Assembly (NCBI RefSeq): GCF_015355785.1
Contig: NZ_JADKYW010000005.1
Location: 869,272-933,271 of the forward strand
Source: Arthrobacter gandavensis
GTDB taxonomy: Bacteria; Actinomycetota; Actinomycetes; Actinomycetales; Micrococcaceae
Direction of reading: 5' to 3'
DNA: 64,000 nucleotides
Below the pieces are notes generated by a model, which searched no databases, was not told where the DNA came from, and was given only the letters and a program-made list of their open reading frames with translations. The position numbers and the translations under genes were made by a program. This document shows positions 26,544 to 34,482 of the stretch, piece after piece (within the stretch, counting starts at the first letter, position 1; the number at the start of each line of letters is the position of its first letter).

Positions 26544-28208
26544 ATGCTTGCAGACCTGTTGATTACCAACGCCCAGGTGCTCACCCAGGACCCGGCACAT
26601 CCGCGTGCCGGCACCCTGGCCATCCTTGGCGGCCGGATCCTGGCCGTGGACCCGGGCATCGAGCTCCCCGCCCGCGCGGTGTTCGACGCCGAAGGGCTGA
26701 CCGTGGTGCCCGGCTTCAACGATGTGCACAGCCACAGCGTGTGGTTCGGGCTCGGGCTGATGGAAACCGCACTGGGGGATGCCCGCTCGCTGGACGACGT
26801 CTATTCGGCGATATCCGCTGCCGCAGACCAGCTGGCGCCCGATGACTGGGTCGTCGCCTCGGGCTTCAGTCCCCTCCTGCTCGGCGGCGCCCAGCCGGAC
26901 CGGGACCGGCTGGACGAGGCTTCGGGCGGCCGGCCGGTGTGGATCAAGCACTCCTCCGGCCACGCCTGCACCCTTAACGGCACTGCCCTGGACCTGGTGG
27001 CCCGGACGCAGGACCTGGCAGCGGAGATTGACGGCGGCGTCGTTGTCCGCGGCGAAGACGGCCGGCCCACCGGCCTCCTAGAGGAAAACGCCATGCGGCT
27101 GGTCCAGGAGCTCATGCTGCCGTATCCGCTGGAGACCATCGAAAAGGCCCTGGAACTGGCCACGGCGCACTACCTCACCGAAGGCATCACCAGTGTCACC
27201 GACGCCGGAATCGCCGGCGGCTGGATCGGCCACTCCCCCCGCGAGTTCGGCGCCTACCTGTCCGCCCGGGACAAGGGACTGCTCTCGGTACGGATGCAGC
27301 CCATGCTGGTGCTTGATGCCCTTCGTCCGCTTTCCGGACACACGGACGACGGCGGCGGGCTGGGACTGGATGCGGGCATCCGCTCCGGACTCGGCGATGA
27401 GTGGCTGCGGATCGGTCCGGTGAAGATCTTCAGCGACGGATCACTGCTGGGCAGCACGGCATACATGTCCGAGGACTACGTGGGCTGCACGCACAACCAC
27501 GGCTACCTGCAGATGGACGCCGGGGAGCTCCGCGAGTCGGCCCTCGCCGCCTATCGCGCAGGGTGGCCGATTGCCATGCACGCCATTGGCGACGCGGCCG
27601 TGGAGCACGCCATCAGCATCATCATTGAGGCCCAGGAAACGTACGGTCCCAACTGCTTCCCCAACCGCATCGAGCACGGCGGCGTGGTCCGCCCGGAACA
27701 GCTGGACCGGATTGCGGAGGCGGGAATCGTCCTGGTTCCGCAGCCCCACTTCATCACCGAATTCGGCGACGGCATGGCGGAACTCCTTGGTCCTGCCCGC
27801 ACGGAGCTTTCCTACCCGGCGGCCGGGCTGCTGCGCCGCGGCGCCGTCCTGCCGGGCAGTTCCGACCGTCCGGTTTCCAACGGGCGGCCGCTGGATGTCA
27901 TGCAGTCCTTCGTGGAACGGCTGACCCCTTCGGGCATGGCCTACGGGCCTGCGGAACGGATCACCGCTGAACAGGCGCTGGCGGCGTATACCACCGGCTC
28001 CGCCGCAGCCACCGGTACGTCCGGAGAGAAGGGAAGCCTCTCCCCCGGCCTGCTCGCGGACCTGGTTTTCCTCGACCAGGATCCCACAACGGTTGATCCC
28101 TCCCGGATCGGCGCCACCCAGGTCCTGGGCACCATGGTGGGCGGCGAACTCCGCTATTCACATCCCAATCTCCCCTCCTTCCCCAACGCAGCAAAGGACG
28201 TCCGATGA
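26544..28208 (+). CDS. amidohydrolase, YtcJ/Amidohydro_3 type
   Basis: Metal-dependent hydrolase of 554 residues. The N-terminal small beta domain leads into VVPGFNDVHSHSVWFG, which carries the HxH metal ligands, followed later by WPIAMHAIGDAAVEHAI and a GSSDRPV-like Asp region; a terminal Amidohydro_3 sandwich domain ends in LSPGLLADLVFLDQDP. YtcJ-like proteins hydrolyse amides, carbamates or N-acyl compounds; the natural substrate is unknown. TAGGAACCC precedes the ATG. The stop overlaps the next M20 hydrolase by ATGA, which implies consecutive steps in one pathway. Confidence 0.9.
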   Translation: MLADLLITNAQVLTQDPAHPRAGTLAILGGRILAVDPGIELPARAVFDAEGLTVVPGFNDVHSHSVWFGLGLMETALGDARSLDDVYSAISAAADQLAPDDWVVASGFSPLLLGGAQPDRDRLDEASGGRPVWIKHSSGHACTLNGTALDLVARTQDLAAEIDGGVVVRGEDGRPTGLLEENAMRLVQELMLPYPLETIEKALELATAHYLTEGITSVTDAGIAGGWIGHSPREFGAYLSARDKGLLSVRMQPMLVLDALRPLSGHTDDGGGLGLDAGIRSGLGDEWLRIGPVKIFSDGSLLGSTAYMSEDYVGCTHNHGYLQMDAGELRESALAAYRAGWPIAMHAIGDAAVEHAISIIIEAQETYGPNCFPNRIEHGGVVRPEQLDRIAEAGIVLVPQPHFITEFGDGMAELLGPARTELSYPAAGLLRRGAVLPGSSDRPVSNGRPLDVMQSFVERLTPSGMAYGPAERITAEQALAAYTTGSAAATGTSGEKGSLSPGLLADLVFLDQDPTTVDPSRIGATQVLGTMVGGELRYSHPNLPSFPNAAKDVR

Positions 28209-29452
28209 GCACCAGCAACTCCAGTTTCCTGGCGGATTTCGCCGTCATGTCCAGCTTCGGCGCAACGGCAGGAGGCGGCGTCGACCGCCAAGCCGGAACA
28301 CCCGAGGACCACGCCGTCCGCGCCTGGTTCAGCATCTGGCTCGCCGAACACGGTCTCACCGAAGCCGTTGACCCGGCGGGCAACCAGTTTGGGCTGGCGG
28401 AAATCGTGCCCGGAGCACCGTGGGTCCTGCTCGGCTCGCACCTTGATTCGCAGCCGCTGGCCGGACGGTACGACGGCGCTTACGGGGTGCTGGCCGCCGC
28501 CCACGCAGTGGTTCGGGCAGCAGCCGCCGCGGAAGCAGGCGAGCTGGTACCGGTCTTCAACCTGGCAGTGGTGAACTGGTTCAACGAGGAAGGCAGCCGC
28601 TTCACCCCCAGCATGATGGGCAGCGGCGTTTTCACGGGAAAGCTGTCCCTGGAAACAGCCCGTGCCACCTCGGACCTGGCCGGCACCACCGTGGCCCAGG
28701 CACTGGGCAACCCGTCCGCGCCGGGGACTGCCCCGGCTTTGGACTCCGTTGCCCGGTACGCGGAAATCCACATTGAACAGGGCCGCATCCTCGAGGAGAC
28801 CGGCACCCAGGTAGGCATCGTGGATAAGACCTGGGCCGCCGCGAAGTATCAGGTCACGGTGGACGGGGACCAGTCCCACACCGGGTCCACGCGGATGGTT
28901 GACCGCCGGGACGCCCTGTACGGAGCGTCGCTGGTCATCGCCGCGGCCCGGGACCTCACCGAAGAGTTCGAGCCGGGCCTGCTGCACAGTTCCGTGTCCC
29001 AGCTGCAGGTCCTGCCCAACTCTCCGGTGACGATCGCCCGCCAGGTGGTCATGAACCTGGACCTGCGTTCACCGGACGAATCCGTCCTCGCCCGCGCCAT
29101 GGACCTGCTGGACAAGCGCATTGCCGACGCCGAGTCCCGGTCCCGGACCGGGGTCTCCCTGGCACTGACCCATCAGTGGGGGCTGAACCCCTACCAGCCG
29201 TCCGGCGTCCGGCTGGGCCATGCCGCGGCAGATGCGCTGGGCTTCAGCCACCGGGACATCATGACCGTGGCGGGGCATGACTCCACCAACCTCAAGGACC
29301 ACGTACCCACCGTGATGCTGTTTGTGCCCAGCGTTGAAGGCATCTCACACAACGAAGCCGAGTTCACCCGCGATGAGGACGCCGTGCGCGGCGTCGAGCT
29401 CCTCACGGAGGTGGCGCAACGCCTGGTCCGCGGAGATTCGGTGGAAGACTAG
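28205..29452 (+). CDS. M20-family Zn hydrolase, hydantoinase/carbamoylase (allantoate amidohydrolase-like)
   Basis: A 415-residue binuclear zinc amidase. Metal ligands are visible in LLGSHLDSQPLAGRYDGAYG (His, Asp), VNWFNEEGSRF (Glu pair), IHIEQGRILE (the His of the HIEQG motif typical for allantoate amidohydrolases and N-carbamoyl amino acid hydrolases) and TVAGHDSTNL (the last His). The family cleaves the N-carbamoyl or ureido group from amino or glyoxylate derivatives. It is translationally coupled to the amidohydrolase upstream. Together with the MHS importer and PucR regulator, it points to the use of an N-acyl or carbamoyl compound as nitrogen or carbon source. Confidence 0.92.
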   Translation: MSTSNSSFLADFAVMSSFGATAGGGVDRQAGTPEDHAVRAWFSIWLAEHGLTEAVDPAGNQFGLAEIVPGAPWVLLGSHLDSQPLAGRYDGAYGVLAAAHAVVRAAAAAEAGELVPVFNLAVVNWFNEEGSRFTPSMMGSGVFTGKLSLETARATSDLAGTTVAQALGNPSAPGTAPALDSVARYAEIHIEQGRILEETGTQVGIVDKTWAAAKYQVTVDGDQSHTGSTRMVDRRDALYGASLVIAAARDLTEEFEPGLLHSSVSQLQVLPNSPVTIARQVVMNLDLRSPDESVLARAMDLLDKRIADAESRSRTGVSLALTHQWGLNPYQPSGVRLGHAAADALGFSHRDIMTVAGHDSTNLKDHVPTVMLFVPSVEGISHNEAEFTRDEDAVRGVELLTEVAQRLVRGDSVED

Positions 29453-29536
29453 CCCGGCGCGGGTCCGGGCTCCCTTCTGGGTCCCCGGGCCCGGCGCGTA
29501 GACTCGCAGGCACCGCCAGCGAGAGGAAACCCGGCC

Positions 29537-31255
29537 ATGACCGATCCGCACCAGCCCGCGTGGTGGACCAGCGCCGTCGTCTACCAGATCTATCCGCGCA
29601 GCTTCGCGGACGGCAACGGGGACGGGATCGGGGACCTGCGCGGCATCCTTGCGCATCTGGATTATCTGCAGGACCTGGGCGTGGACGTCATCTGGCTGTC
29701 CCCGGTCCATGAATCGCCGCAGCGGGACAACGGCTACGACATTTCCAACTACCGCCGCATCGACCGGCTGTTCGGCACCGAAGAGGACTTCGACGAACTG
29801 CTGGGGCAGCTCCATGTACGCGGCATGAAGCTGGTCATGGACTTGGTGGTAAACCACACCTCGAGCGAACATCCGGCGTTTCAGAAAGCCCGCACATCAC
29901 GGGACAATAAGTACCGGGACTACTTCTGGTGGCGGGACGCGCGTCCGGGCTTCGAACCGGGGGAACCCGGCGCCGAACCTAACAACTGGGGCTCGCACTT
30001 TGGCGGACCAGCCTGGACGTACGAGCCGGAAACAGGGCAGTACTACCTGCATCTGTTCACCCCGCACCAGCCGGACCTGAACTGGGAAAACCCCGCCGTC
30101 CGGCACAAGGTGTACGAGATGATGCGCTGGTGGCTGGACCGCGGGGTGGACGGGTTCCGGATGGACGTCATCAACTTCATCTCCAAGGACCCGGCGCTTC
30201 CGGACGGACTGGTGGGGCCGGGCAGTATCTGGGGCGACGGTTCCCCGCATTTCACCAACGGGCCGCGCATCCATGAGTTCCTGGCGGAGATGCGCCGCGA
30301 GGTGTTCGAAGGGCGCGACGGCGGCTTCCTCACGGTGGGTGAAACGCCCGGGGCCACGGTGGAGCAGGCACTGCTCTACACCGACCCGTACCGGGCGGAG
30401 CTGGACATGGTCTTTCAGTTCGAACATGTCAGCCTGGACCAGATTGGTGGACGCAAATGGGATTACCGGCCGTTGAGCCTGCCGGACCTGAAGACCTCCT
30501 GGAACCGCTGGCAGCGCGGGCTCGCGGACCGCGGCTGGAACAGCCTGTACCTGAGCAACCATGACCAGCCGAGGCATCTGTCCCGGTTCGGGGACGACGC
30601 CGGGTTCCGGTACGAATCGGCCACGCTTTGGGCAACCCTGCTGCACCTGCAGCGCGGCACGCCGTACGTCTACCAGGGCGAGGAGATCGGCATGACCAAC
30701 GCCGGCTTCACCACGGTTGAACAGTACCGGGATGTTGAATCCCTGAACTTCTACTCAGAATCCACGGCCCAGGGAACGCCCCCGGAGGAAGCCCTGGAGG
30801 CTCTGCGGGCCATGAGCCGGGACAACCCGCGCACCCCGATGCAGTGGACGGACGGGCCGAACGCCGGTTTCACCGAGGGACAGCCTTGGATCGACGTCAA
30901 CCCGAACCACCGGCGCATCAACACCGAGGCGGACCGTTCAGCGGAAAAGTCGGTCTTCCGGTATTACCAGGACCTCATCCGGCTGCGGCACACCCAGGAT
31001 GTGGTGGTCCTGGGCGACTTCCATCTGGAGGCCCCTGAACACCCGCGCCTGTTCGCCTACCGCCGCCGCCTCGATGACACCTCCTGGCTGGTCCTTGCCA
31101 ACGTGTCCGGGGAAGTCCTGGAGGTCCCCCCGGGGCTTGCCCCGGACGGGCCGCTGCTCCTGGGCAACTACGCCGAGCTGGGGGACTCCGCAGAACTGCG
31201 CCCGTGGGAGGTGCGGGTCCTGGACGCTTCTGCAACGCAGAGCTGGTCTGGCTAG
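29537..31255 (+). CDS. alpha-glucosidase, GH13 (oligo-1,6-glucosidase/trehalose-related)
   Basis: Cytosolic glycoside hydrolase of 572 residues that removes glucose from short alpha-linked oligosaccharides. The N-terminal WWTSAVVYQIYPRSFADGNGDGIGDLRG is the GH13 alpha-glucosidase opening. The catalytic triad is nucleophile Asp210 in DGFRMDVINF, acid/base Glu269 in TVGETPG and Asp343 in LSNHDQPR. A beta-sandwich C domain follows from about residue 480. GAGAGGAAA precedes the ATG. It stands alone; no sugar transporter is adjacent. Whether maltose, isomaltose or sucrose is preferred cannot be read from the sequence. Confidence 0.93.
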   Translation: MTDPHQPAWWTSAVVYQIYPRSFADGNGDGIGDLRGILAHLDYLQDLGVDVIWLSPVHESPQRDNGYDISNYRRIDRLFGTEEDFDELLGQLHVRGMKLVMDLVVNHTSSEHPAFQKARTSRDNKYRDYFWWRDARPGFEPGEPGAEPNNWGSHFGGPAWTYEPETGQYYLHLFTPHQPDLNWENPAVRHKVYEMMRWWLDRGVDGFRMDVINFISKDPALPDGLVGPGSIWGDGSPHFTNGPRIHEFLAEMRREVFEGRDGGFLTVGETPGATVEQALLYTDPYRAELDMVFQFEHVSLDQIGGRKWDYRPLSLPDLKTSWNRWQRGLADRGWNSLYLSNHDQPRHLSRFGDDAGFRYESATLWATLLHLQRGTPYVYQGEEIGMTNAGFTTVEQYRDVESLNFYSESTAQGTPPEEALEALRAMSRDNPRTPMQWTDGPNAGFTEGQPWIDVNPNHRRINTEADRSAEKSVFRYYQDLIRLRHTQDVVVLGDFHLEAPEHPRLFAYRRRLDDTSWLVLANVSGEVLEVPPGLAPDGPLLLGNYAELGDSAELRPWEVRVLDASATQSWSG

Positions 31256-31288
31256 GCTCGAACGACAGCCAGAGTGAAAGGAAGCACC

Positions 31289-32122
31289 ATGCCGAACTCC
31301 GCCGCCCCCACCGTCACCCTCCGCAACGGCCTCGAGCTGCCCGCCCTCGGAATGGGCACGTGGCCTATGGACGATGCACAGGCGGCCGACGCCGTTGCCG
31401 CCGCAGTCGAGGCCGGCTACCGATTGTTCGACACAGCAGAGAACTACGGCAACGAGGTCGGTGTTGGCGAAGGCATCCGGCGCAGCGGCATCGCCCGCAG
31501 CGAAGTGGTCATCACCACCAAGTTCAACAAGCAGTGGCACAGCCGCGACGGCGTCCGCCGTGCATTCTCCTCATCGGCGCAGAAGCTCGGCACCGAATAC
31601 ATCGACCTGCTCCTGGTGCACTGGCCGAACCCGGACCAGGACCGGTACGTGGAAGCCGTCCTGGGCCTGGCGGAACTGCTCGAAGAGGGCATGATCCGCG
31701 GCATCGGCGTCTCCAACTTCAAGCCGGCACACCTGCAGCGCCTCGCCGAGGCCGGAGTGGTCCCGGACCTGAACCAGATCCAGGTGGATCCCCGGCACGT
31801 CCGGGAAGCGTCCCGGCAGGCGAACAACAGGCTCGGCATCGTCACCGAGTCATGGAGCCCGCTCGGACGGGACGGCGGGCTGCTGGAGGACACTGCAGTC
31901 ACCGCCCTCGCCGCGAAGTACGGCAAGACCCCCGGACAGATTGTGCTGCGCTGGCACGTCCAGCAGGGCCTGGTTCCCATCCCGAAAGCCTCGTCACCGG
32001 CGCACCTGGCGGAGAACCTGGCGGTCTTCGATTTCGCTTTGGAAGAAGCTGACATCGCGGACCTTTCGGCGCTGGACACCGGAGACGCCGGGATTCTGGA
32101 CTCCGACAGCTTCGGCCACTGA
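31289..32122 (+). CDS. aldo/keto reductase
   Basis: NADPH-dependent carbonyl reductase with a TIM barrel, 277 residues from the ATG that follows AAAGGA. The catalytic tetrad is complete: Asp48 and Tyr53 in RLFDTAENYGNE, Lys78 in VITTKF and His111 in LLLVHWP; the end LVPIPKASSPAHLAEN binds the cofactor phosphate. It resembles the 2,5-diketo-D-gluconate reductase/AKR5 group, but the physiological substrate is unknown. The gene starts 33 bp after the alpha-glucosidase and may be co-transcribed with it. Confidence 0.92.
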   Translation: MPNSAAPTVTLRNGLELPALGMGTWPMDDAQAADAVAAAVEAGYRLFDTAENYGNEVGVGEGIRRSGIARSEVVITTKFNKQWHSRDGVRRAFSSSAQKLGTEYIDLLLVHWPNPDQDRYVEAVLGLAELLEEGMIRGIGVSNFKPAHLQRLAEAGVVPDLNQIQVDPRHVREASRQANNRLGIVTESWSPLGRDGGLLEDTAVTALAAKYGKTPGQIVLRWHVQQGLVPIPKASSPAHLAENLAVFDFALEEADIADLSALDTGDAGILDSDSFGH

Positions 32123-32127
32123 CCCGG

Positions 32128-32160
32128 CCGCCTGCCGCCGTGCTTTCCGGCGGCAGGCGG
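32128..32160 (+). terminator. 12-bp hairpin after the aldo/keto reductase gene
   Basis: CCGCCTGCCGCC (32128-32139) pairs perfectly with GGCGGCAGGCGG (32149-32160), starting 5 bp beyond the stop codon. No T-run follows. Confidence 0.55.
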
Positions 32161-32178
32161 ATACGCTAGCGTCAGGGC

Positions 32179-32634
32179 ATGTCCCGCAGCGCCCTGATCC
32201 ATACCCTGACCGCCCGCGCACCGCGGACCAGCCGCCTGCGCCGGGCCGCCGCCGTCGTGCTGGGCCTGTTCCTGGCCTTCGCCGGAACCAGCCACCTTAC
32301 GTTTGCCCGCGAGGAATTCCAGGCCCAGGTGCCCGGCTGGGTTCCACTGGACAAGGACACCGTAGTGCTGCTGTCCGGCATCGCGGAGATCGGGGTGGGT
32401 TCCGCCCTGGCCCTCCTGCCCAGCCGAAGGGTGCCCGTCGGGCTGGCCGCAGCGGCATTCTTTATCGCGATCTTCCCGGGCAATATCTCCCAGTACGTCA
32501 CGCGGACGGACGGTTTTGGCCTGGACACCGACCAGAAACGGTTTATCCGCCTGTTCTTCCAGCCGCTGCTGGTGATCTGGGCGCTGTGGTCCACGGGAGC
32601 CTGGCAGGCGCTGCGGAACCTCCGCCGGCACTGA
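32179..32634 (+). CDS. DoxX-like membrane protein
   Basis: A 151-residue integral membrane protein with four hydrophobic segments, of the DoxX/DoxD-like family. FLAFAGTSHLTFAREEFQAQVPGWVP, then LSGIAEIGVGSALAL and a C-terminal GNISQYVTRTDGFGLDTDQKRFIRLFFQPLLVIWALW, is the pattern of the small DoxX family members found in actinobacteria. In Mycobacterium tuberculosis a DoxX protein takes part in redox homeostasis; a role here is only inferred. Confidence 0.82.
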   Translation: MSRSALIHTLTARAPRTSRLRRAAAVVLGLFLAFAGTSHLTFAREEFQAQVPGWVPLDKDTVVLLSGIAEIGVGSALALLPSRRVPVGLAAAAFFIAIFPGNISQYVTRTDGFGLDTDQKRFIRLFFQPLLVIWALWSTGAWQALRNLRRH

Positions 32635-32818
32635 CACCGCAGACGTAGTCCGGGGCACACTGCACCGTGGCCAACACCACGGCGGTAAATCCCCGGATTG
32701 TGAGCTGTGTTATGCAACTGGGCATGCTGCGCACCGTAGCCTTAAGAGAGGCACAGCGGCGCGGGCATTCCGGCCTGCGTGCTGGTCCCATCCCCGTTCT
32801 GGAAAGGAGGACATACCC

Positions 32819-32995
32819 ATGTTCCAGACCCGGACAAGCCAACGGACTTCACACCGGACAACCGCTCTCCTCGCAGGCATCGCGGTAGCCTCGGCCCTCG
32901 TGGCCGGAGGAGTATCCGCCGTGGAACTGAGCTTCGATACCGCTCCCGCGCTCTCCAGCACGGCAGCTTCCGCTGCCGTTGAGGCGCAGGTCTAG
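32819..32995 (+). CDS. small membrane or exported protein, 58 residues
   Basis: Not assignable to a family. The ATG has a full AAAGGAGG ribosome site 9 bp upstream, stronger than most in the window, and a Rho-independent-type hairpin lies 23 bp after the TAG, so it is very likely a real gene. The product has an N-terminal basic part (about 15 residues with Arg, Thr, Ser, His), one hydrophobic segment (ALLAGIAVASALVAGGVSAV, residues 16-35) and a short Ala/Ser-rich tail ending EAQV. This is either a single-pass anchor or a signal peptide with a tiny mature part of about 24 residues. Confidence 0.7.
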   Translation: MFQTRTSQRTSHRTTALLAGIAVASALVAGGVSAVELSFDTAPALSSTAASAAVEAQV

Positions 32996-33017
32996 AGCGT
33001 TCCGGAAAACCCGTAAA

Positions 33018-33047
33018 AAGGGCCGCAGGCAATCGCCTGCGGCCCTT
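33018..33047 (+). terminator. terminator after the 58-residue protein gene
   Basis: AAGGGCCGCAGGC (33018-33030) pairs perfectly with GCCTGCGGCCCTT (33035-33047) around a 4-nt loop, with an upstream A-run and a short downstream TT. Confidence 0.75.
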
Positions 33048-33150
33048 CTTGCTGCGCGCGGTGGGATGGCAGCATGAACCGAAATGCCGCCCGGCAGCGC
33101 ATTTCCGGAGAGGCCTTGCCTCATCCCGGCGGCAGGCACACCATCGAGGT

Positions 33151-33957
33151 ATGGCACTGAAATTGAGCCGGACCTGGTTCAACCTGTTGCCGGAGCTGCG
33201 TTTCGAGCCCGCCGCCCGGCGCATCCGCGCCCGGCTGGAGTCCGGCCTGGTCCTGGACACGACGGATGCACTGCTCGTCTGGGAACCGGGGCGTGTAACC
33301 CCCATCTTCGCGGTGCCAACCGCTGACTTGGCCGCCGATGTGGTTCCCTCCTCTGCCCCTGCAGCCGATCTCCGTCCCGCTCCGGTCATGGATCCGCGGT
33401 TTCCTTTCTCCGTGCACACAACTGGAGGCACGGCCTTTGACCTTGTTGCCGCAGCGGAAACCCTGCCCGCTGCAGCGTTTATGCCAAACGACCCCGATCT
33501 TGGCGGGCGCGTGCTGCTGGATTTCTCCGCATTCCACCAGTGGCTCGAAGAGGACCAGGAGATCAAGGGGCACCCGCGCGACCCTTTCCACCGGGTGGAC
33601 GCCCGGGAATCCTCCAGAGCGTCGCGCGTGGAGTTCAGGGGGCAGACACTGGCAGAAACCGCCCATCCGCTCTTCGTCTACGAGACCATGGTGCCGGTCC
33701 GCACTTACTATCCGCGCGACGACGTGGATTGGCGGCTCCTGGAGCCCACGGCCACCCAGAGCGTTTGCCCCTACAAGGGAACCGCGAGGTACTGGTCCGT
33801 GGCGGGGACGCCGGAGGGCGAAGACCTGGCCTGGTCCTATGAGTCGATACTTCCCGACTCAGCGCAGCTGCAGGACCGTGTCTGCTTTTACGACGAGCGC
33901 ACCGACGTCTTCGTGGACGGACAGAAACGCGAAATCGCGGCCCTTTTCAAGTTCTGA
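33151..33957 (+). CDS. DUF427 domain protein (tandem copies)
   Basis: A 268-residue protein with two DUF427 units: a degenerate N-terminal one at about 20-100 and a well-kept one at about 150-255 with VEFRGQTLAETAHPLFVYETMVPVRTYY and SVCPYKGTARYWSV, whose Cys-Pro-Tyr-Lys-Gly motif is the domain's most conserved feature. The fold is a small beta barrel; biochemical function is not established. The ATG at 33151 follows GAGG; the frame is open further upstream, but that part is low-quality sequence. Confidence 0.85.
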   Translation: MALKLSRTWFNLLPELRFEPAARRIRARLESGLVLDTTDALLVWEPGRVTPIFAVPTADLAADVVPSSAPAADLRPAPVMDPRFPFSVHTTGGTAFDLVAAAETLPAAAFMPNDPDLGGRVLLDFSAFHQWLEEDQEIKGHPRDPFHRVDARESSRASRVEFRGQTLAETAHPLFVYETMVPVRTYYPRDDVDWRLLEPTATQSVCPYKGTARYWSVAGTPEGEDLAWSYESILPDSAQLQDRVCFYDERTDVFVDGQKREIAALFKF

Positions 33958-34100
33958 ACCCTGTCTGGTTGCTGCCTGGCCTGCGTCCAGACGGCCACGG
34001 CCCTTCCAGCCTCCCGGAGGCGGTGGAAGAATCGGCGGCACAGGTCGCTTGAAGCGGCTACGCACCGAACAGCACGCACTATGTTCAGGAGCTGAGGATC

Positions 34101-34415
34101 ATGGCTGACACCAAGGGGACCCAGGGCACCGGGCCCGCCTACGGCAACGTCCCCGTCATCGCTTCCGGAGTCATCGCCGGATTCGTGGCCATTACGACGG
34201 CGGTGGTTTCCACGGGCGGCGCCGAGAATGAACTGCGCTGGCAGCTGGGGCTGGCAGCCGGGTGCATCACGTTCATCGTGTGCCTGCTGACGTTCCTGCT
34301 AATGATCATCGCGGGCAAACCCAATCCCGATTCGATGGGACACGGCTCGGGCGTCAACCGCAGGTTCGGCGCCGTTCCCGGCTCCAAGGACAAGGACCCG
34401 GAAAACCCCGAATGA
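34101..34415 (+). CDS. small two-helix membrane protein, unknown function
   Basis: A 104-residue protein with two hydrophobic stretches (about 18-38 and 48-72) and a charged tail ending KDKDPENPE. GGAGCTGAGG lies upstream of the ATG. No family was recognised. Codon use fits the neighbours. It ends 8 bp before a long hairpin that it shares with the convergent adhesin gene. Confidence 0.65.
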   Translation: MADTKGTQGTGPAYGNVPVIASGVIAGFVAITTAVVSTGGAENELRWQLGLAAGCITFIVCLLTFLLMIIAGKPNPDSMGHGSGVNRRFGAVPGSKDKDPENPE

Positions 34416-34422
34416 GGCTAAG

Positions 34423-34458
34423 AGGACTGGGCGGCCGGTTCCCCGGCCGCCCAGTCCT
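34423..34458. terminator. 16-bp hairpin between the small membrane protein and the adhesin
   Basis: AGGACTGGGCGGCCGG (34423-34438) and CCGGCCGCCCAGTCCT (34443-34458) pair perfectly over a 4-nt loop between two convergent genes; it is the strongest terminator-like stem in the window and probably acts on both strands. Confidence 0.75.
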
Positions 34459-34482
34459 GTTACGTTCCCTGCCAGCTTAGGG

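Noticed and set aside
29453..29536. GC-rich self-complementary sequence before the alpha-glucosidase gene
   Set aside because: Pairing is imperfect and of low complexity (runs of G and C), so no specific structure can be supported.
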